Positions 25,895 through 34,355 of a stretch of 64,000 nucleotides of DNA are shown here, piece by piece; within the stretch, counting starts at the first letter, position 1, and each line of letters begins with the position of its first letter. The translations under genes were made by a program, and so were the position numbers. The notes under the pieces are model-generated. The model saw only the letters and a list, made by a program, of their open reading frames with translations. It was not told where the DNA came from and did no database searches. Source of the stretch: Telmatospirillum sp. Its GTDB lineage: Bacteria; Pseudomonadota; Alphaproteobacteria; CACIAM-22H2. The DNA is taken from NCBI GenBank assembly GCA_020248985.1, contig JADCGL010000022.1, positions 186,001-250,000 on the forward strand, read 5' to 3'.

Positions 25895-26177
25895 TTTAGA
25901 TCAAGCCATTGAAATAGCTAGATTCTACGCGCAGTTTCGCCGAAATTTCGGCGCTACGGCACGAAGCATCTTTATTCACTCTTCAAACAGCGCCTGCCTG
26001 GACGGGCATTGAGGTTAGCATAGTATGTTCGTTTTTTGTTTTCAATAAGAATTTGCAGCAATTGACTCCGCAAGCTTCGTGAATTGACGATTGACAACCG
26101 ACGGCAATCGACGACACTCCTTTAAGTAGCGAAGCGCCAAGCAGCGGCAAAGCGGTCGGCAACTGCAAGGGCCGAAA
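25895..26177. other. Non-coding stretch with a 16-bp palindrome
   Basis: No credible gene between the repeat array and the HTH gene. GC content drops visibly. A perfect 16-bp palindrome CGCCGAAATTTCGGCG lies at 25938-25953; its AT-rich centre and lack of loop fit a protein-binding site better than a terminator. Three TTGAC(R/T) hexamers (26062, 26084, 26091) could be -35 elements for the gene at 26178, but no convincing -10 is spaced correctly. Confidence 0.5.
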
Positions 26178-26744
26178 ATGAAGAACTTCGAATTCACGCT
26201 CCACTTCAAGCTGCCGCCGGAGCGCCCTGATCCAAAATCATGGCTCGATGCGCTCTTCGAAGCGGGGTGCGACGACGCGACGGTCGGTGTCGGGCGTTTG
26301 GGCCAAATCGCGCTCGACTTCGCGCGCGACGCGACCACGGCGCGCAAGGCCGTAGCGTCGGCCATCGCCGACGTCGAACGCGCGATCCCGAAGGGTGCCT
26401 TCATTGCGGCCGATCCGGATCTTGTCGGCCTTGCCGACATTGCGGCCCTCGTCGGCATGACGCGGCAAAATCTGCAGAAATTTGCGACCAACGCCATCAA
26501 GGCGCCGGCAGTCGCGTTTCCGCCGCCGGTTGTGCTCGGCAACGACGCCAAATGGCGTCTCGCCGAGATCGAGCCCTGGCTGCAGCAGGTGAAACCCGGC
26601 GCCTTGACGCCGGAAAAAATCGGGTGTCGATCGCGACGGCCGAACTCAACATTAAGAACCAAGCGCAAAGGCTTCAGCGCGCGGTCGGTTGATTTGCGGC
26701 GCACACGTGCGCCGACCGTCATGCGCCGCCACGCATCGGATTGA
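26178..26744 (+). CDS. HTH DNA-binding protein, copy 1, with frameshifted C terminus
   Basis: 188 residues as read. N-terminal part (FEFTLHFKLP, LFEAGCDDATVGVGRLG, IALDFARDA) plus a helix-turn-helix (DLVGLADIAALVGMTRQNLQKF, residues about 80-101, with the turn at LVGM) and a VAFPPPVVLGNDAKWRL wing-like segment match a family of small putative regulators in alphaproteobacteria and cyanobacteria whose targets are unknown to me. Compared with copy 2 (27674-28015) one base is missing near 26622-26624. Residues after about 148 are therefore out of frame, and the original end would be the TGA at 26692. AAGGG (26167-26171) provides a ribosome site. The N terminus and HTH remain intact. Confidence 0.7.
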   Translation: MKNFEFTLHFKLPPERPDPKSWLDALFEAGCDDATVGVGRLGQIALDFARDATTARKAVASAIADVERAIPKGAFIAADPDLVGLADIAALVGMTRQNLQKFATNAIKAPAVAFPPPVVLGNDAKWRLAEIEPWLQQVKPGALTPEKIGCRSRRPNSTLRTKRKGFSARSVDLRRTRAPTVMRRHASD

Positions 26745-26837
26745 GGGAATCTCGAAACGCCATCGACGGTCATGCAGTGACAGTAAAGATTGTAGCCAAA
26801 TTGTGAAGGGATCGAGCCCTTGATATTCTGGACGCGT

Positions 26838-27539
26838 ATGTCGGAGTTCGACGAGAACCGCAAGAATGCGGGTTGTTTGCGAATCGTTGTCTATTGCGTT
26901 TTAGGTACGCCGTATACGATGTCATATAGAATCACCCAAGATAGTCTGGCTTTCGCCATTGCATTTGTGATTTTGCTCGAAAGTTGGATCGCACCCGCTG
27001 CGGGACGAGCGCAGCATCGCTTCTTCGCGATCCTGCTTTTTGTCGGCGCGCTTAGTTCGATGGTTCTTGGAGTCCTGATCGACCTCTACTATTTTTCGTT
27101 TGTTCTGCCTCCCTGGGTCGATTGGAGCATCGATTGGCTGCCGCGTTTTCGTCGCGCCGCAGATTCGTATATTGCCTCGAGCTTTTCGCAACACCTCGAA
27201 GTTCTTCGCCTGAAGTATGCCGCGTGCGTCGCTATCGCCTGTGCAATTTTGGCCGTTCAGGCCGTCAGATGGCGGAGGTATCTTGAGCAAGCAGCGGAGA
27301 TCATTGCGTTTCGCGGCAAGGAAAAGCCCGTCCGCAGTTTGGCCGTTGGACACATTCTTCTAGGTCTGTTCTTTCTTGCCTTTGGAATATTCGATTTCGG
27401 TTTGGGCTTGCATTCTTGGCGAGCGAGCTTGTCGCATTGGTTCGACTTTCCAGCACCGATTGCAGTTCTAGTCGGTCTGGTGGTTGGACCGTCGATATTG
27501 GCATCGGCATGGGCACTGCTGCATCTTGAAGAGTATTGA
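26838..27539 (+). CDS. Five-helix membrane protein of unknown function
   Basis: 233 residues from the ATG at 26838; the ATG at 26919 (MSYRITQDS) is an alternative. Five hydrophobic segments are visible, for example LAFAIAFVILLESWIA, FAILLFVGALSSMVLGVLI, YAACVAIACAILAVQAV, ILLGLFFLAFGIFDFGLG and PIAVLVGLVVGPSILASA. I do not recognise the family. Base composition is well below that of the surrounding genes and codon choice is relaxed (many A/T third positions), which points to recent acquisition. It is flanked by two copies of a HTH gene, so a regulator-membrane protein pair is suggested. Confidence 0.6.
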   Translation: MSEFDENRKNAGCLRIVVYCVLGTPYTMSYRITQDSLAFAIAFVILLESWIAPAAGRAQHRFFAILLFVGALSSMVLGVLIDLYYFSFVLPPWVDWSIDWLPRFRRAADSYIASSFSQHLEVLRLKYAACVAIACAILAVQAVRWRRYLEQAAEIIAFRGKEKPVRSLAVGHILLGLFFLAFGIFDFGLGLHSWRASLSHWFDFPAPIAVLVGLVVGPSILASAWALLHLEEY

Positions 27540-27577
27540 TGTCGGGCTGCCGCGCCCAGCGCTCCCGCTCCTGAAGA

Positions 27578-28015
27578 GTGCAGGCGTTCAGGCAATGGGC
27601 GGGCGCAAACTCGCTTTGCGAGATTTTCAGCCGCATGCGGGTGGCCCGCGAATCGACCCCACCGCTGAAAACCGTTGCGTCCGCCATTGCCGACGTCAAA
27701 CGCGCGATCCCGAATGGTGCCTTCATTGCGGCCGATCCGGATCTTGCCGGCCTTGCGGATATTGCGAAACTCGCCGACATGACGCGGCAGAATCTGCAGA
27801 AATACGCGACCAATGCGATCAAAGTGTCCGTCGTCGCGTTTCCGCCGCCGGTCGTGCTCGGCAATGACCCCAAATGGCGCCTCGCTGAGGTGGAGCCCTG
27901 GCTGCAGCAGATCAACTCCGGCGCGTTGACCCCGGAAAAAATCGACGTGTCGCTCGCGACGGCCGAATTCAACATCAAACACCAGTTGCAAAGGCTTCAG
28001 CGCGCGGTCGGTTGA
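27578..28015 (+). pseudogene. HTH DNA-binding protein, copy 2, 5'-decayed
   Basis: From 27674 to 28015 the sequence aligns with copy 1 (26352-26692) with high identity by eye: GAFIAADPDLAGLADIAKLADM, TRQNLQKYATNAIK, VAFPPPVVLGNDPKWRL and the intact tail TAEFNIKHQLQRLQRAVG. Upstream the similarity fades. Remnants of the copy 1 N terminus can be followed in shifting frames back to about 27620 (ARESTPPLKTVAS against ARDATTARKAVAS, and GRKLAL against GQIAL), so the 5' half carries indels and there is no matching start codon. The ATG at 27578 is fortuitous. This copy preserves the C terminus that copy 1 has lost. Confidence 0.7.
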
Positions 28016-28290
28016 TGCGGGGCCATGTGCGACGAATTTCTATACCAACGCCTAAGCCACAGCCGGCTTCGGATTGAAAGCGCCAGCAATTTCTGTGTCG
28101 CACAGCTCGCGCATCATAACCGGATTTTGCGGCCGGTCGTGCACACGCGCGTGAAATCGAGATCGGCGCCTACCAAGGGCGAGCGGCGCAAGCTGGCGCT
28201 GCTTTGACGGCTTCGCGCGGGGCTGCGATTTCCTTTGCCGTCAGCCCTTCGGTTTGCGTCAGACAGCGCATTAAAGTTCGTCGCCGGCCC
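28016..28290. other. Gene-free stretch after HTH copy 2
   Basis: No supported gene. A 60-codon plus-strand frame (28025-28207) has no recognisable features, and short open pieces on the minus strand are interrupted by stops. It looks like eroded sequence at the right edge of the low-GC module; the conserved universal stress gene begins immediately after on the other strand. Confidence 0.5.
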
Positions 28291-28773
28291 TCACGTAATC
28301 GCGTCGATCTCGTCTTCGGCCAAGCTGCCGGGCACGATGGTCAGCGGGACGCGCAGTTTGTTGGCGTATTTGCCGGTCAATGCCGACACGAGCGGGCCCG
28401 GGCCCTTGGCCGACGTGCCCGCCCCCAGCACCAGGATCGAGATCGAGGGTTCTTCTTCGAGAAGTTTCAAAAGCTCGTCGCGCACGTCGCCTTCGCGCAC
28501 ATGCAGCATCGGCATCTGGCCCGAGAGTTCCTGCACGAGGCTCGAGAGTTCCTGCAGGCGCGCTTCGGCTTCCTGGCGGCGCTCCTCGCGCATCAGTTCG
28601 CCCACGCCCATCCATTCCACGCCCTCGGCGGGCTCGGTCACGAACAGCATCGCCACGCGCCCGCCCGAATGGAAGGCGCGGCGACACGCGAAGCGCAGCG
28701 CGATTTTGAGCTCCGGCGTCTGGTCGACGACGACCAGAAAGATGCGCTGCGTATGCGGCTGACGTGTCGGCAT
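28291..28773 (-). CDS. Universal stress protein (UspA family)
   Basis: 160-residue single-domain Usp. RIFLVVVDQTPE is the usual first strand and Asp. LVLGAGTSAKGPGPLVSALTG carries the G-x2-G-x9-G-(S/T)-like ATP loop, slightly altered. A Glu/Leu-rich amphipathic helix (REERRQEAEARLQEL) occupies the middle. A purine-rich ribosome site (GGGGGA) precedes the ATG at 28773. It lies last in the minus-strand run that starts at glnD and is 26 bp downstream of the TIGR02186 gene. Confidence 0.83.
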   Translation of the reverse strand: MPTRQPHTQRIFLVVVDQTPELKIALRFACRRAFHSGGRVAMLFVTEPAEGVEWMGVGELMREERRQEAEARLQELSSLVQELSGQMPMLHVREGDVRDELLKLLEEEPSISILVLGAGTSAKGPGPLVSALTGKYANKLRVPLTIVPGSLAEDEIDAIT

Positions 28774-28799
28774 TTGTCCCCCCGTCTCCGGCTTGCGGG

Positions 28800-29528
28800 T
28801 TACTTCCTGAAGATGGCGCCGGCGGCCCAGCCGGCGAAGACGGCAATCAGCACGGCGAGGAGGCCGTAGATCGCCGCCCAATCATGCGCGAAGTCATAGA
28901 TGTCCGCACCCACGCCGACTTTGTTCACGAACATCGGCGTGGTCTGCGCCCCGATCACCTGGCCGCCGCGCACGAGCAGCACTTCGACCGAATAGGCTCC
29001 CGTCGGCACGTTGGCCGGAAACACGATGCGCGTGCGGAACAGGCGCGGGCCCAGGAACGACACGCGGCCGATCTCCGCATCGTAGAGAGCCTGCGCTTCC
29101 TTGTTGCGCAGGAGGCCTGCGCGGAACGCGGCGACCTCGTCCGGGTTCGCGTCGGCAGGGGCTTGCAGGCGCAGATACTCGGTGCCGATCTGGTAGCGCT
29201 GGCGCAGAGCGGGCGGTACGAACTCGGCAAGCGGCTTCGAGGCCGCCACGCGATAGAAGGCGGGTGCGCCCGCAAAGCGCATCTCGTCGCGGTTGATCCA
29301 CAAGCCCGCCACGCGCGCCTTGCGCCGTACGCTGGTTTCGCTGTCGGGCCCGCGCACGATGACGACCACGTCGCCCTCGCCTTCGGTCGCCCCGAACAGC
29401 AACAGCTCGGTGCCGGCAAAACCCGTGGTGATCGCGATCAGATGGCTCGAAAGATCGGCCACCAACGGCTGCGCCTTGGCCGTCGGCATAAAGGCCAGCA
29501 GCGCCAGCAATGCGAGAAACGCGCGCAT
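28800..29528 (-). CDS. TIGR02186 family membrane-anchored protein
   Basis: 242 residues. N-terminal signal (MRAFLALLALLAFMPTAKA), a periplasmic beta-rich domain (LIAITTGFAGTELLLFGA, VVVIVRGP, then GLWINRDEMRFAGAPAFY), and one C-terminal membrane helix (YGLLAVLIAVFAGWAAGAIF). This family habitually sits beside TSUP permeases, as here. Its function is not established; a role with sulfur-compound export is inference from linkage. Its ATG overlaps the TAA of the upstream permease by one base (29528). Confidence 0.82.
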   Translation of the reverse strand: MRAFLALLALLAFMPTAKAQPLVADLSSHLIAITTGFAGTELLLFGATEGEGDVVVIVRGPDSETSVRRKARVAGLWINRDEMRFAGAPAFYRVAASKPLAEFVPPALRQRYQIGTEYLRLQAPADANPDEVAAFRAGLLRNKEAQALYDAEIGRVSFLGPRLFRTRIVFPANVPTGAYSVEVLLVRGGQVIGAQTTPMFVNKVGVGADIYDFAHDWAAIYGLLAVLIAVFAGWAAGAIFRK

Positions 29529-30502
29529 TACGGCGTTTCCCCCTGCGGCGGCGGGGCGAGATCGAAGCGGATCGAATAAAGATCGTCCGGCCGTTCGACA
29601 AGGCCGTAGCCGAGCTGGCCCGCAACGGCGAGCACAAGCAGAGCAAGCAGCACGCGCAAGCGGGCCGCACCCAGTTTGGCACCCAGCCTCGCACCCAACG
29701 GCGCGGCCACGACGCTGCCAGCGATCAGCAGGCCCGCCAGAACGATATCGACTGTCTGGTGCGAGACCGCCTGCAGGAACGTGACATTGGCCGACACGAA
29801 CACGATCTGGAACAAGGACGTGCCGACGACGACGGAGGTCGGCATGGCCAACAGATAGATCATCGCAGGGACGAGCAGAAAACCGCCGCCCACACCCATG
29901 AGGCCGGTGAGCACGCCGATGAATATGCCGAGCAGGAGCGGGGCGAGCACGCTCGTCTCGATGCCGGATTTCGGGAACTGCATCTGCCACGGCAACCCGC
30001 GCAGCCAGCGCCCGCGCGGTTTGGACAGGGCGGTCTTTCCGGACGCTGCCTTGGCGGGCCCTGCCTTTGCGGATGGGGCCAGCATCGCGCGCAGGCTTTC
30101 GGCGAACATCAAAATGCCGACGCCGCCCAGCAGCAGCACATAGCACAGCGCCACCACGAGATCGATTTGGCCGAGCCGCGTGAGCCAGCCGAACACCCAC
30201 ACGCTCGCACCCGAGCCCGCAAATCCGCCGCCGACCAGCAGCACCCCCATTTTGAGGTCGAGCGTGCCGCGCCGCCAATGCGCGATCGCCCCTGCGGCCG
30301 ACGAAGCCACGACCGTGTTGGCGCCCGTCGCCGCCGCGATCGGCGGCGGGACGCCCAAAAAGATCAGCATCGGCGTGATCAGAAACCCGCCGCCCACGCC
30401 GAACATGCCCGACATCAACCCCACGCCCGCCCCGATCGCGACGAGCATGAGCCCGTCGATCGCGGTTTCGGCCAGCGGCAGGTAGACAGGCAGCAGCGCC
30501 AT
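29528..30502 (-). CDS. TSUP (TauE/SafE) family permease, copy 2
   Basis: 324-residue integral membrane protein with two halves of about four helices each. The repeated signature appears twice: GLMSGMFGVGGGFLITPML and GVLTGLMGVGGGFLLVPAM. AMPTSVVVGTSLFQIVF follows the second. A polar cytoplasmic linker (about residues 143-175) separates the halves. The family exports or imports sulfite, sulfoacetate, taurine-derived or similar anions. The ATG lies 3 bp after the stop of the paralogous permease. The pair and the TIGR02186 protein likely form one system. Confidence 0.85.
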   Translation of the reverse strand: MALLPVYLPLAETAIDGLMLVAIGAGVGLMSGMFGVGGGFLITPMLIFLGVPPPIAAATGANTVVASSAAGAIAHWRRGTLDLKMGVLLVGGGFAGSGASVWVFGWLTRLGQIDLVVALCYVLLLGGVGILMFAESLRAMLAPSAKAGPAKAASGKTALSKPRGRWLRGLPWQMQFPKSGIETSVLAPLLLGIFIGVLTGLMGVGGGFLLVPAMIYLLAMPTSVVVGTSLFQIVFVSANVTFLQAVSHQTVDIVLAGLLIAGSVVAAPLGARLGAKLGAARLRVLLALLVLAVAGQLGYGLVERPDDLYSIRFDLAPPPQGETP

Positions 30503-30505
30503 GGC

Positions 30506-31435
30506 TCAGACCCCCGCCTTGCCGAGCGTGCCGAGCGAATAGAGATCGTCCGGCATCGAGACGAGATCGACGAGCAGCTTGCCCGCGACCGCCAGCACCA
30601 TCAGCGCCAGCAGGCCGCGCAATTGTTCGCCGCGCAGTTTGGCCCCTGCGCGCACGCCGAACTGCGCCCCCACCACGCCGCCCACGAGCAGCAGCAAGGC
30701 CAGCACGATATCGACCGTCTGGTTCTGCCACGCCTGCAGGAAGGTGACGTTGGCGGTGACGAACACAATCTGGAAAAGCGACGTGCCGACCACGACGGAA
30801 GTCGGCATGCCCAAGAGATAGATCATGGCCGGCACCATGATGAAGCCGCCGCCAACCCCCATGAGGGCGGCGAGCATGCCCACGCCGAGCCCGATCGCGA
30901 AGGGGGCGATGGCGCTGATATAGAGCATCGAATGCGGGAAGCGCATTTTGAGCGGCAGCCCGTGGATCCACAGATGCTGGTGGCGTTTGACGGGGGCGGC
31001 CCGCCGGCCGCTGCTGCGCCGACGCAAAGCCCGCGCCGACTCGACCAGCATCAGAAGGCCGATGGCGCCCAGAACGGCCACAAACGCCAGCGACACGAAC
31101 AGGTCGATCTGGCCGAGGCCCTGCAGCACTTTGAAAATCTGCACGCCGAGCGTGGAGCCGACGAGACCGCCCGCCAGCAGCACGCCGCCCATGCGGAAAT
31201 CGACATTGCCGCGCCGCATATGGGCGAGCACGCCCGAAACGGAAGCCGCCACGATCTGGGCCGCTTCCGAGCCCACGGCCACGGCCGGCGGAATGCCGAC
31301 GAAAATCAATAGCGGCGTCATCAAGAAGCCGCCGCCGACGCCGAACAAACCCGACAGAAACCCGACGCCGCCGCCCAGCAGCAGCAGCAAAAACACGTCG
31401 ACCGAAACTTCGGCAAGGGGCAGATAGATCAGCAC
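30506..31435 (-). CDS. TSUP (TauE/SafE) family permease, copy 1
   Basis: 309 residues, paralogue of the next gene: GFLSGLFGVGGGFLMTPLL and GMLAALMGVGGGFIMVPAM are the two half-repeats, with LGMPTSVVVGTSLFQIVF. The frame is open to a TTG at 31474, but the GTG at 31435 (MLIYLPLAE) aligns with the start of copy 2 (LPVYLPLAE) and is preferred. It starts 69 bp downstream of the trpS stop, so it may belong to the same long transcript. Two adjacent full-length TSUP genes may form a heteromeric carrier or handle different anions. Confidence 0.84.
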   Translation of the reverse strand: MLIYLPLAEVSVDVFLLLLLGGGVGFLSGLFGVGGGFLMTPLLIFVGIPPAVAVGSEAAQIVAASVSGVLAHMRRGNVDFRMGGVLLAGGLVGSTLGVQIFKVLQGLGQIDLFVSLAFVAVLGAIGLLMLVESARALRRRSSGRRAAPVKRHQHLWIHGLPLKMRFPHSMLYISAIAPFAIGLGVGMLAALMGVGGGFIMVPAMIYLLGMPTSVVVGTSLFQIVFVTANVTFLQAWQNQTVDIVLALLLLVGGVVGAQFGVRAGAKLRGEQLRGLLALMVLAVAGKLLVDLVSMPDDLYSLGTLGKAGV

Positions 31436-31504
31436 GCGAGCGCCAGAATGCGCCCGCAAACCCCGAACGGGCAAGCGCTTTGGGGCAAGCGCCGGGGCCG
31501 GTTT

Positions 31505-32503
31505 TTAGGGCGCCAGAAAGCCGATCAGCTCGTAGACTTGGCGCAGATTGGGCTTGGCAATCGCGTTGGCCTTCTCGGCCCCCCGTTTGAGGATCGCGTC
31601 GATGGCCCCCGGATCGGCCATCAGCCGGTTCATCTCGGCCGTGATCGGCGACAGCACGGCCACGGCCATGTCGGCCAAAGCGCCCTTGAAGGTCGAGAAC
31701 TGCGCGCCCGCGAATTCCGTCACGACGGCTTCGAGCGTCTTGTCGGTCAAGGCCGCGTAGATGCCGAGCAGGTTTTCGGCTTCCGGCCGGCCTTCGAGGC
31801 CCGCCACGCTGTCGGGCAGCGCATGCGGGTCGGTCTTGGCCTTGCGGATCTTGGACGCGATCGTGTCCGCGTCGTCGGTCAAGTTGATGCGGCTCTGCTC
31901 CGACGGCTCGGACTTGCTCATCTTCTTGGTGCCGTCGCGCAGGCTCATCACGCGCGTGGCCGCGCCGAAAATCTGTGGCTCGGGCAGCGGGAAAAACTCG
32001 ACGCCGTAGCGGTGGTTGAACGCCCCCGCAATGTCGCGCGCGAGTTCGAGATGCTGCTTCTGATCCTCGCCGACCGGCACGTGCGTCGCTTTGTAGAGCA
32101 GAATGTCGGCCGCCATCAGCACCGGATAGGCGTAGAGGCCGAGGCCCGCATTGTCGCGCTGCTTGCCGGCCTTCTCCTTGAACTGGGTCATGCGGTTGAG
32201 CCAGCCGAGCGGCGCATAGCAGCCGAGCGTCCAGCCGAGTTCCGCATGGCCCGACACGGTCGACTGGTTAAAGATCGTGCAGGCGACGGGATCGATGCCG
32301 CAGGCGATGTAGGCGGCCGTCACTTCGCGCGTGGCTTTGCGCAAGGCGGCCGGATCCTGCGGCATCGTGATCGCGTGCAGATCGACGATGCAGAAAATGC
32401 ATTCGTAGTCGCGCTGCAGCTTCACCCAGTTGCGGATCGCACCGAGATAGTTGCCGAGATGCAGGTTGCCGGTGGGCTGAATGCCCGAGAAAATGCGGTT
32501 CAT
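31505..32503 (-). CDS. trpS: Tryptophanyl-tRNA synthetase
   Basis: 332-residue class I synthetase charging tRNA-Trp. HIGH-like motif in [14 protein letters not shown] (residues about 9-22), the KMSKS loop [11 protein letters not shown] (about 190-200), and the tryptophan pocket segment [12 protein letters not shown]. Length is normal. It lies 46 bp downstream of murJ, the usual alphaproteobacterial order. Confidence 0.97.
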   Translation of the reverse strand: MNRIFSGIQPTGNLHLGNYLGAIRNWVKLQRDYECIFCIVDLHAITMPQDPAALRKATREVTAAYIACGIDPVACTIFNQSTVSGHAELGWTLGCYAPLGWLNRMTQFKEKAGKQRDNAGLGLYAYPVLMAADILLYKATHVPVGEDQKQHLELARDIAGAFNHRYGVEFFPLPEPQIFGAATRVMSLRDGTKKMSKSEPSEQSRINLTDDADTIASKIRKAKTDPHALPDSVAGLEGRPEAENLLGIYAALTDKTLEAVVTEFAGAQFSTFKGALADMAVAVLSPITAEMNRLMADPGAIDAILKRGAEKANAIAKPNLRQVYELIGFLAP

Positions 32504-32549
32504 GGGGCGCAGCTTATGGCGGCCTTTTCGGCGTTAATCAAGTGCGGCC

Positions 32550-34100
32550 TCACGGCGTTCGACGCGACAGGAGTGCGCGCAGATCCGCGCGGTCGGCCGC
32601 CCCGCAAGCCCAGGCAGCGACGGCGTAGAGCGCCAGCCCCAACGCGATCAGGGCGGCGAGCACGGCCAAGCGCAAAATGCCGGGCTCGGCCATGAAGGGG
32701 GCTGCGGCTTGCAAGGCGAGCCACAGGCCCAGCGCCATCGCCGCCGTCGCCGCCGCTTGGCGCGGCAGGCGTTGGCGGAGTCTGGCACTGGCGACAAATT
32801 GCCCGCGGGCGGCAAGCGCGCGCAGCAGCAGCAGCGCGTTGAGCGTGGCCGACAAGGCGGTCGCGAGCGCCAGGCCGACATGGCCGACGAACTGCATCGA
32901 AACGAAGCCGACAACGCTGTTCAGGGCCACACAGAAGACAGCGATCTTGACCGGCGTTTTGGTGTCTTCGCGCGCATAGAAGGCGGGAGCCAGCACCTTC
33001 ACCGCCACATAGGCCGGCAGGCCCGCCGTGTACGCAATGAGGGCCGCGGCCGTGGCGGCAACGTCGGCTGCGGCAAATGCACCGCGCTCGAACAGGCCCG
33101 CGACGATGGGCTCGGCCAGCACCACGAGGGCGGCCGTTGCGGGCAGCGTGAGCAGGCCGGCGGCTTCGAGCGCGCGGTTCTGCGTGGCAAGGGCGGCGGC
33201 TTCGTCGCCGCTGCGCACCTGTTTGGACATCAGCGGCAGCAAGGCCGTGCCGATCGCAATACCGATCACGGCAAGCGGCAGTTCGTAGACGCGGTCGGCG
33301 TAGTAGAGCCAGCTGATCGAGCCGGCCGCGAGCAGCGAGGCCAGCATCACGTCGACCACAAGATTGATCTGCACGGCCCCCGAACCGAGCGCCACCGGCG
33401 CCATGCGCTTCAAGAGCGTTTTTGCGTTGCCGCTCAAGCGCGGCCAGCGCAGGCGCAAGGACATGTCGGCCCGGCTGCACGCATAGGCAAGGAACAAAAA
33501 TTGTGCGAGGCCCGCCGCAAGCACGCCCCACGAGGCGGCGTGGCCGGCCGTGGGCACGCGGCCCACAAGGCCCAGCAACGCGCCGATCATGCACAGATTG
33601 AGCAGGATCGGCGTCGCCGCCACGGCCGCGAATTTGTCGAGCGAGTTGAGCACGCCCCCTTGCAGCGACACGAGGCTGATGAACAGCAGATACGGAAACG
33701 TGATGCGCGTGAATTCGACCGCAAGGCCGAAACGCGTCGGCTCGTCGGCAAAACCCGGCGCGACGATGCGCAGAACATACGGCATGCCGAATTCGCACGC
33801 GACCACGAGAGCGAACAGCGCCACGAGAAGCACGGCAAGCGCTTCCTCGGCGAATTCGCGCGCCGCCGCCTTGCTCTTGGTCGCGACCGTGCCCGCGAAC
33901 ATCGGCACGAAGGCGGCGGCGAACGCACCCTCGGCGAACAGGCGGCGGAAAAAGTTCGGAAACTTGAACGCGACGAAAAACGCGTCGGCGACGGGCCCGG
34001 CCCCGAGATAGGCCGCGATCAGCATGTCGCGCACGAAGCCCAGCACGCGGCTCAGCAGCGTGTAGGCGCCGACCGTCGCGATGGGGCGCGCAAGCGACAT
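32550..34100 (-). CDS. murJ: Lipid II flippase MurJ
   Basis: 516-residue MOP-superfamily membrane protein with about 14 helices. It starts ARPIATVGAYTLLSRVLGFVRD, a hallmark of MurJ/MviN (conserved Arg-Gly-Phe-Arg-Asp core), followed by ADAFFVAFKFPNFFRRLFAEGAF with the essential Arg cluster. It flips lipid II across the inner membrane for peptidoglycan synthesis. The frame runs to 34187, but the ATG at 34100 gives the conserved start and clears the small gene upstream by 11 bp. Confidence 0.95.
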   Translation of the reverse strand: MSLARPIATVGAYTLLSRVLGFVRDMLIAAYLGAGPVADAFFVAFKFPNFFRRLFAEGAFAAAFVPMFAGTVATKSKAAAREFAEEALAVLLVALFALVVACEFGMPYVLRIVAPGFADEPTRFGLAVEFTRITFPYLLFISLVSLQGGVLNSLDKFAAVAATPILLNLCMIGALLGLVGRVPTAGHAASWGVLAAGLAQFLFLAYACSRADMSLRLRWPRLSGNAKTLLKRMAPVALGSGAVQINLVVDVMLASLLAAGSISWLYYADRVYELPLAVIGIAIGTALLPLMSKQVRSGDEAAALATQNRALEAAGLLTLPATAALVVLAEPIVAGLFERGAFAAADVAATAAALIAYTAGLPAYVAVKVLAPAFYAREDTKTPVKIAVFCVALNSVVGFVSMQFVGHVGLALATALSATLNALLLLRALAARGQFVASARLRQRLPRQAAATAAMALGLWLALQAAAPFMAEPGILRLAVLAALIALGLALYAVAAWACGAADRADLRALLSRRTP

Positions 34101-34111
34101 CGCGACGATGG

Positions 34112-34351
34112 CTAGCGTTTCTCGGGGAGGGCGATCCCCCACAAAGCCAGCCACGGCGCCCAGATCTGGCGCTGCGTCTCGTACCACAGCCCCATCGGAT
34201 CGAAGGCCAGGGCGGGAAGATGCGGCTCGCCCGTCAGCACGATGCCCATCGTCTCGGGCGAATCTGCGCGCGCCGGACGGTGCAGAATCTCGAGCGTCAT
34301 GCCCGGCAGCTTGGCGCGCGCGCGCAGTTCTTCGGGAAAAGAGGACGCCAT
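34112..34351 (-). CDS. Small conserved-looking protein between glnD and murJ
   Basis: 79 residues, MASSFPEELRARAKLPGM at the start, with a Trp-rich C terminus (GLWYETQRQIWAPWLALWG). No signal peptide; the final hydrophobic stretch is short. The ATG lies 4 bp after the glnD stop and the gene ends 11 bp before murJ, so it is translated from the same message. I do not recognise a named family. Tight spacing on both sides and normal codon bias support it as real. Confidence 0.7.
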   Translation of the reverse strand: MASSFPEELRARAKLPGMTLEILHRPARADSPETMGIVLTGEPHLPALAFDPMGLWYETQRQIWAPWLALWGIALPEKR

Positions 34352-34355
34352 CTTG

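Noticed and set aside
26806-26821. AAGGG/CCCTT stem before the membrane gene as a terminator
   Set aside because: Only five base pairs and no T-run; insufficient.
27257-27991. Minus-strand frame opposite the membrane gene and HTH copy 2
   Set aside because: It is the complement of the duplicated HTH sequence; the plus-strand reading matches copy 1 with a conserved protein pattern.
28025-28207. A 60-codon ORF after HTH copy 2
   Set aside because: No ribosome site, no domain, and it lies in eroded intergenic sequence.
24523-28290. Prophage or transposon between nfuA and usp
   Set aside because: No integrase, transposase, phage gene or terminal inverted repeat is visible; only composition and duplication suggest acquisition.
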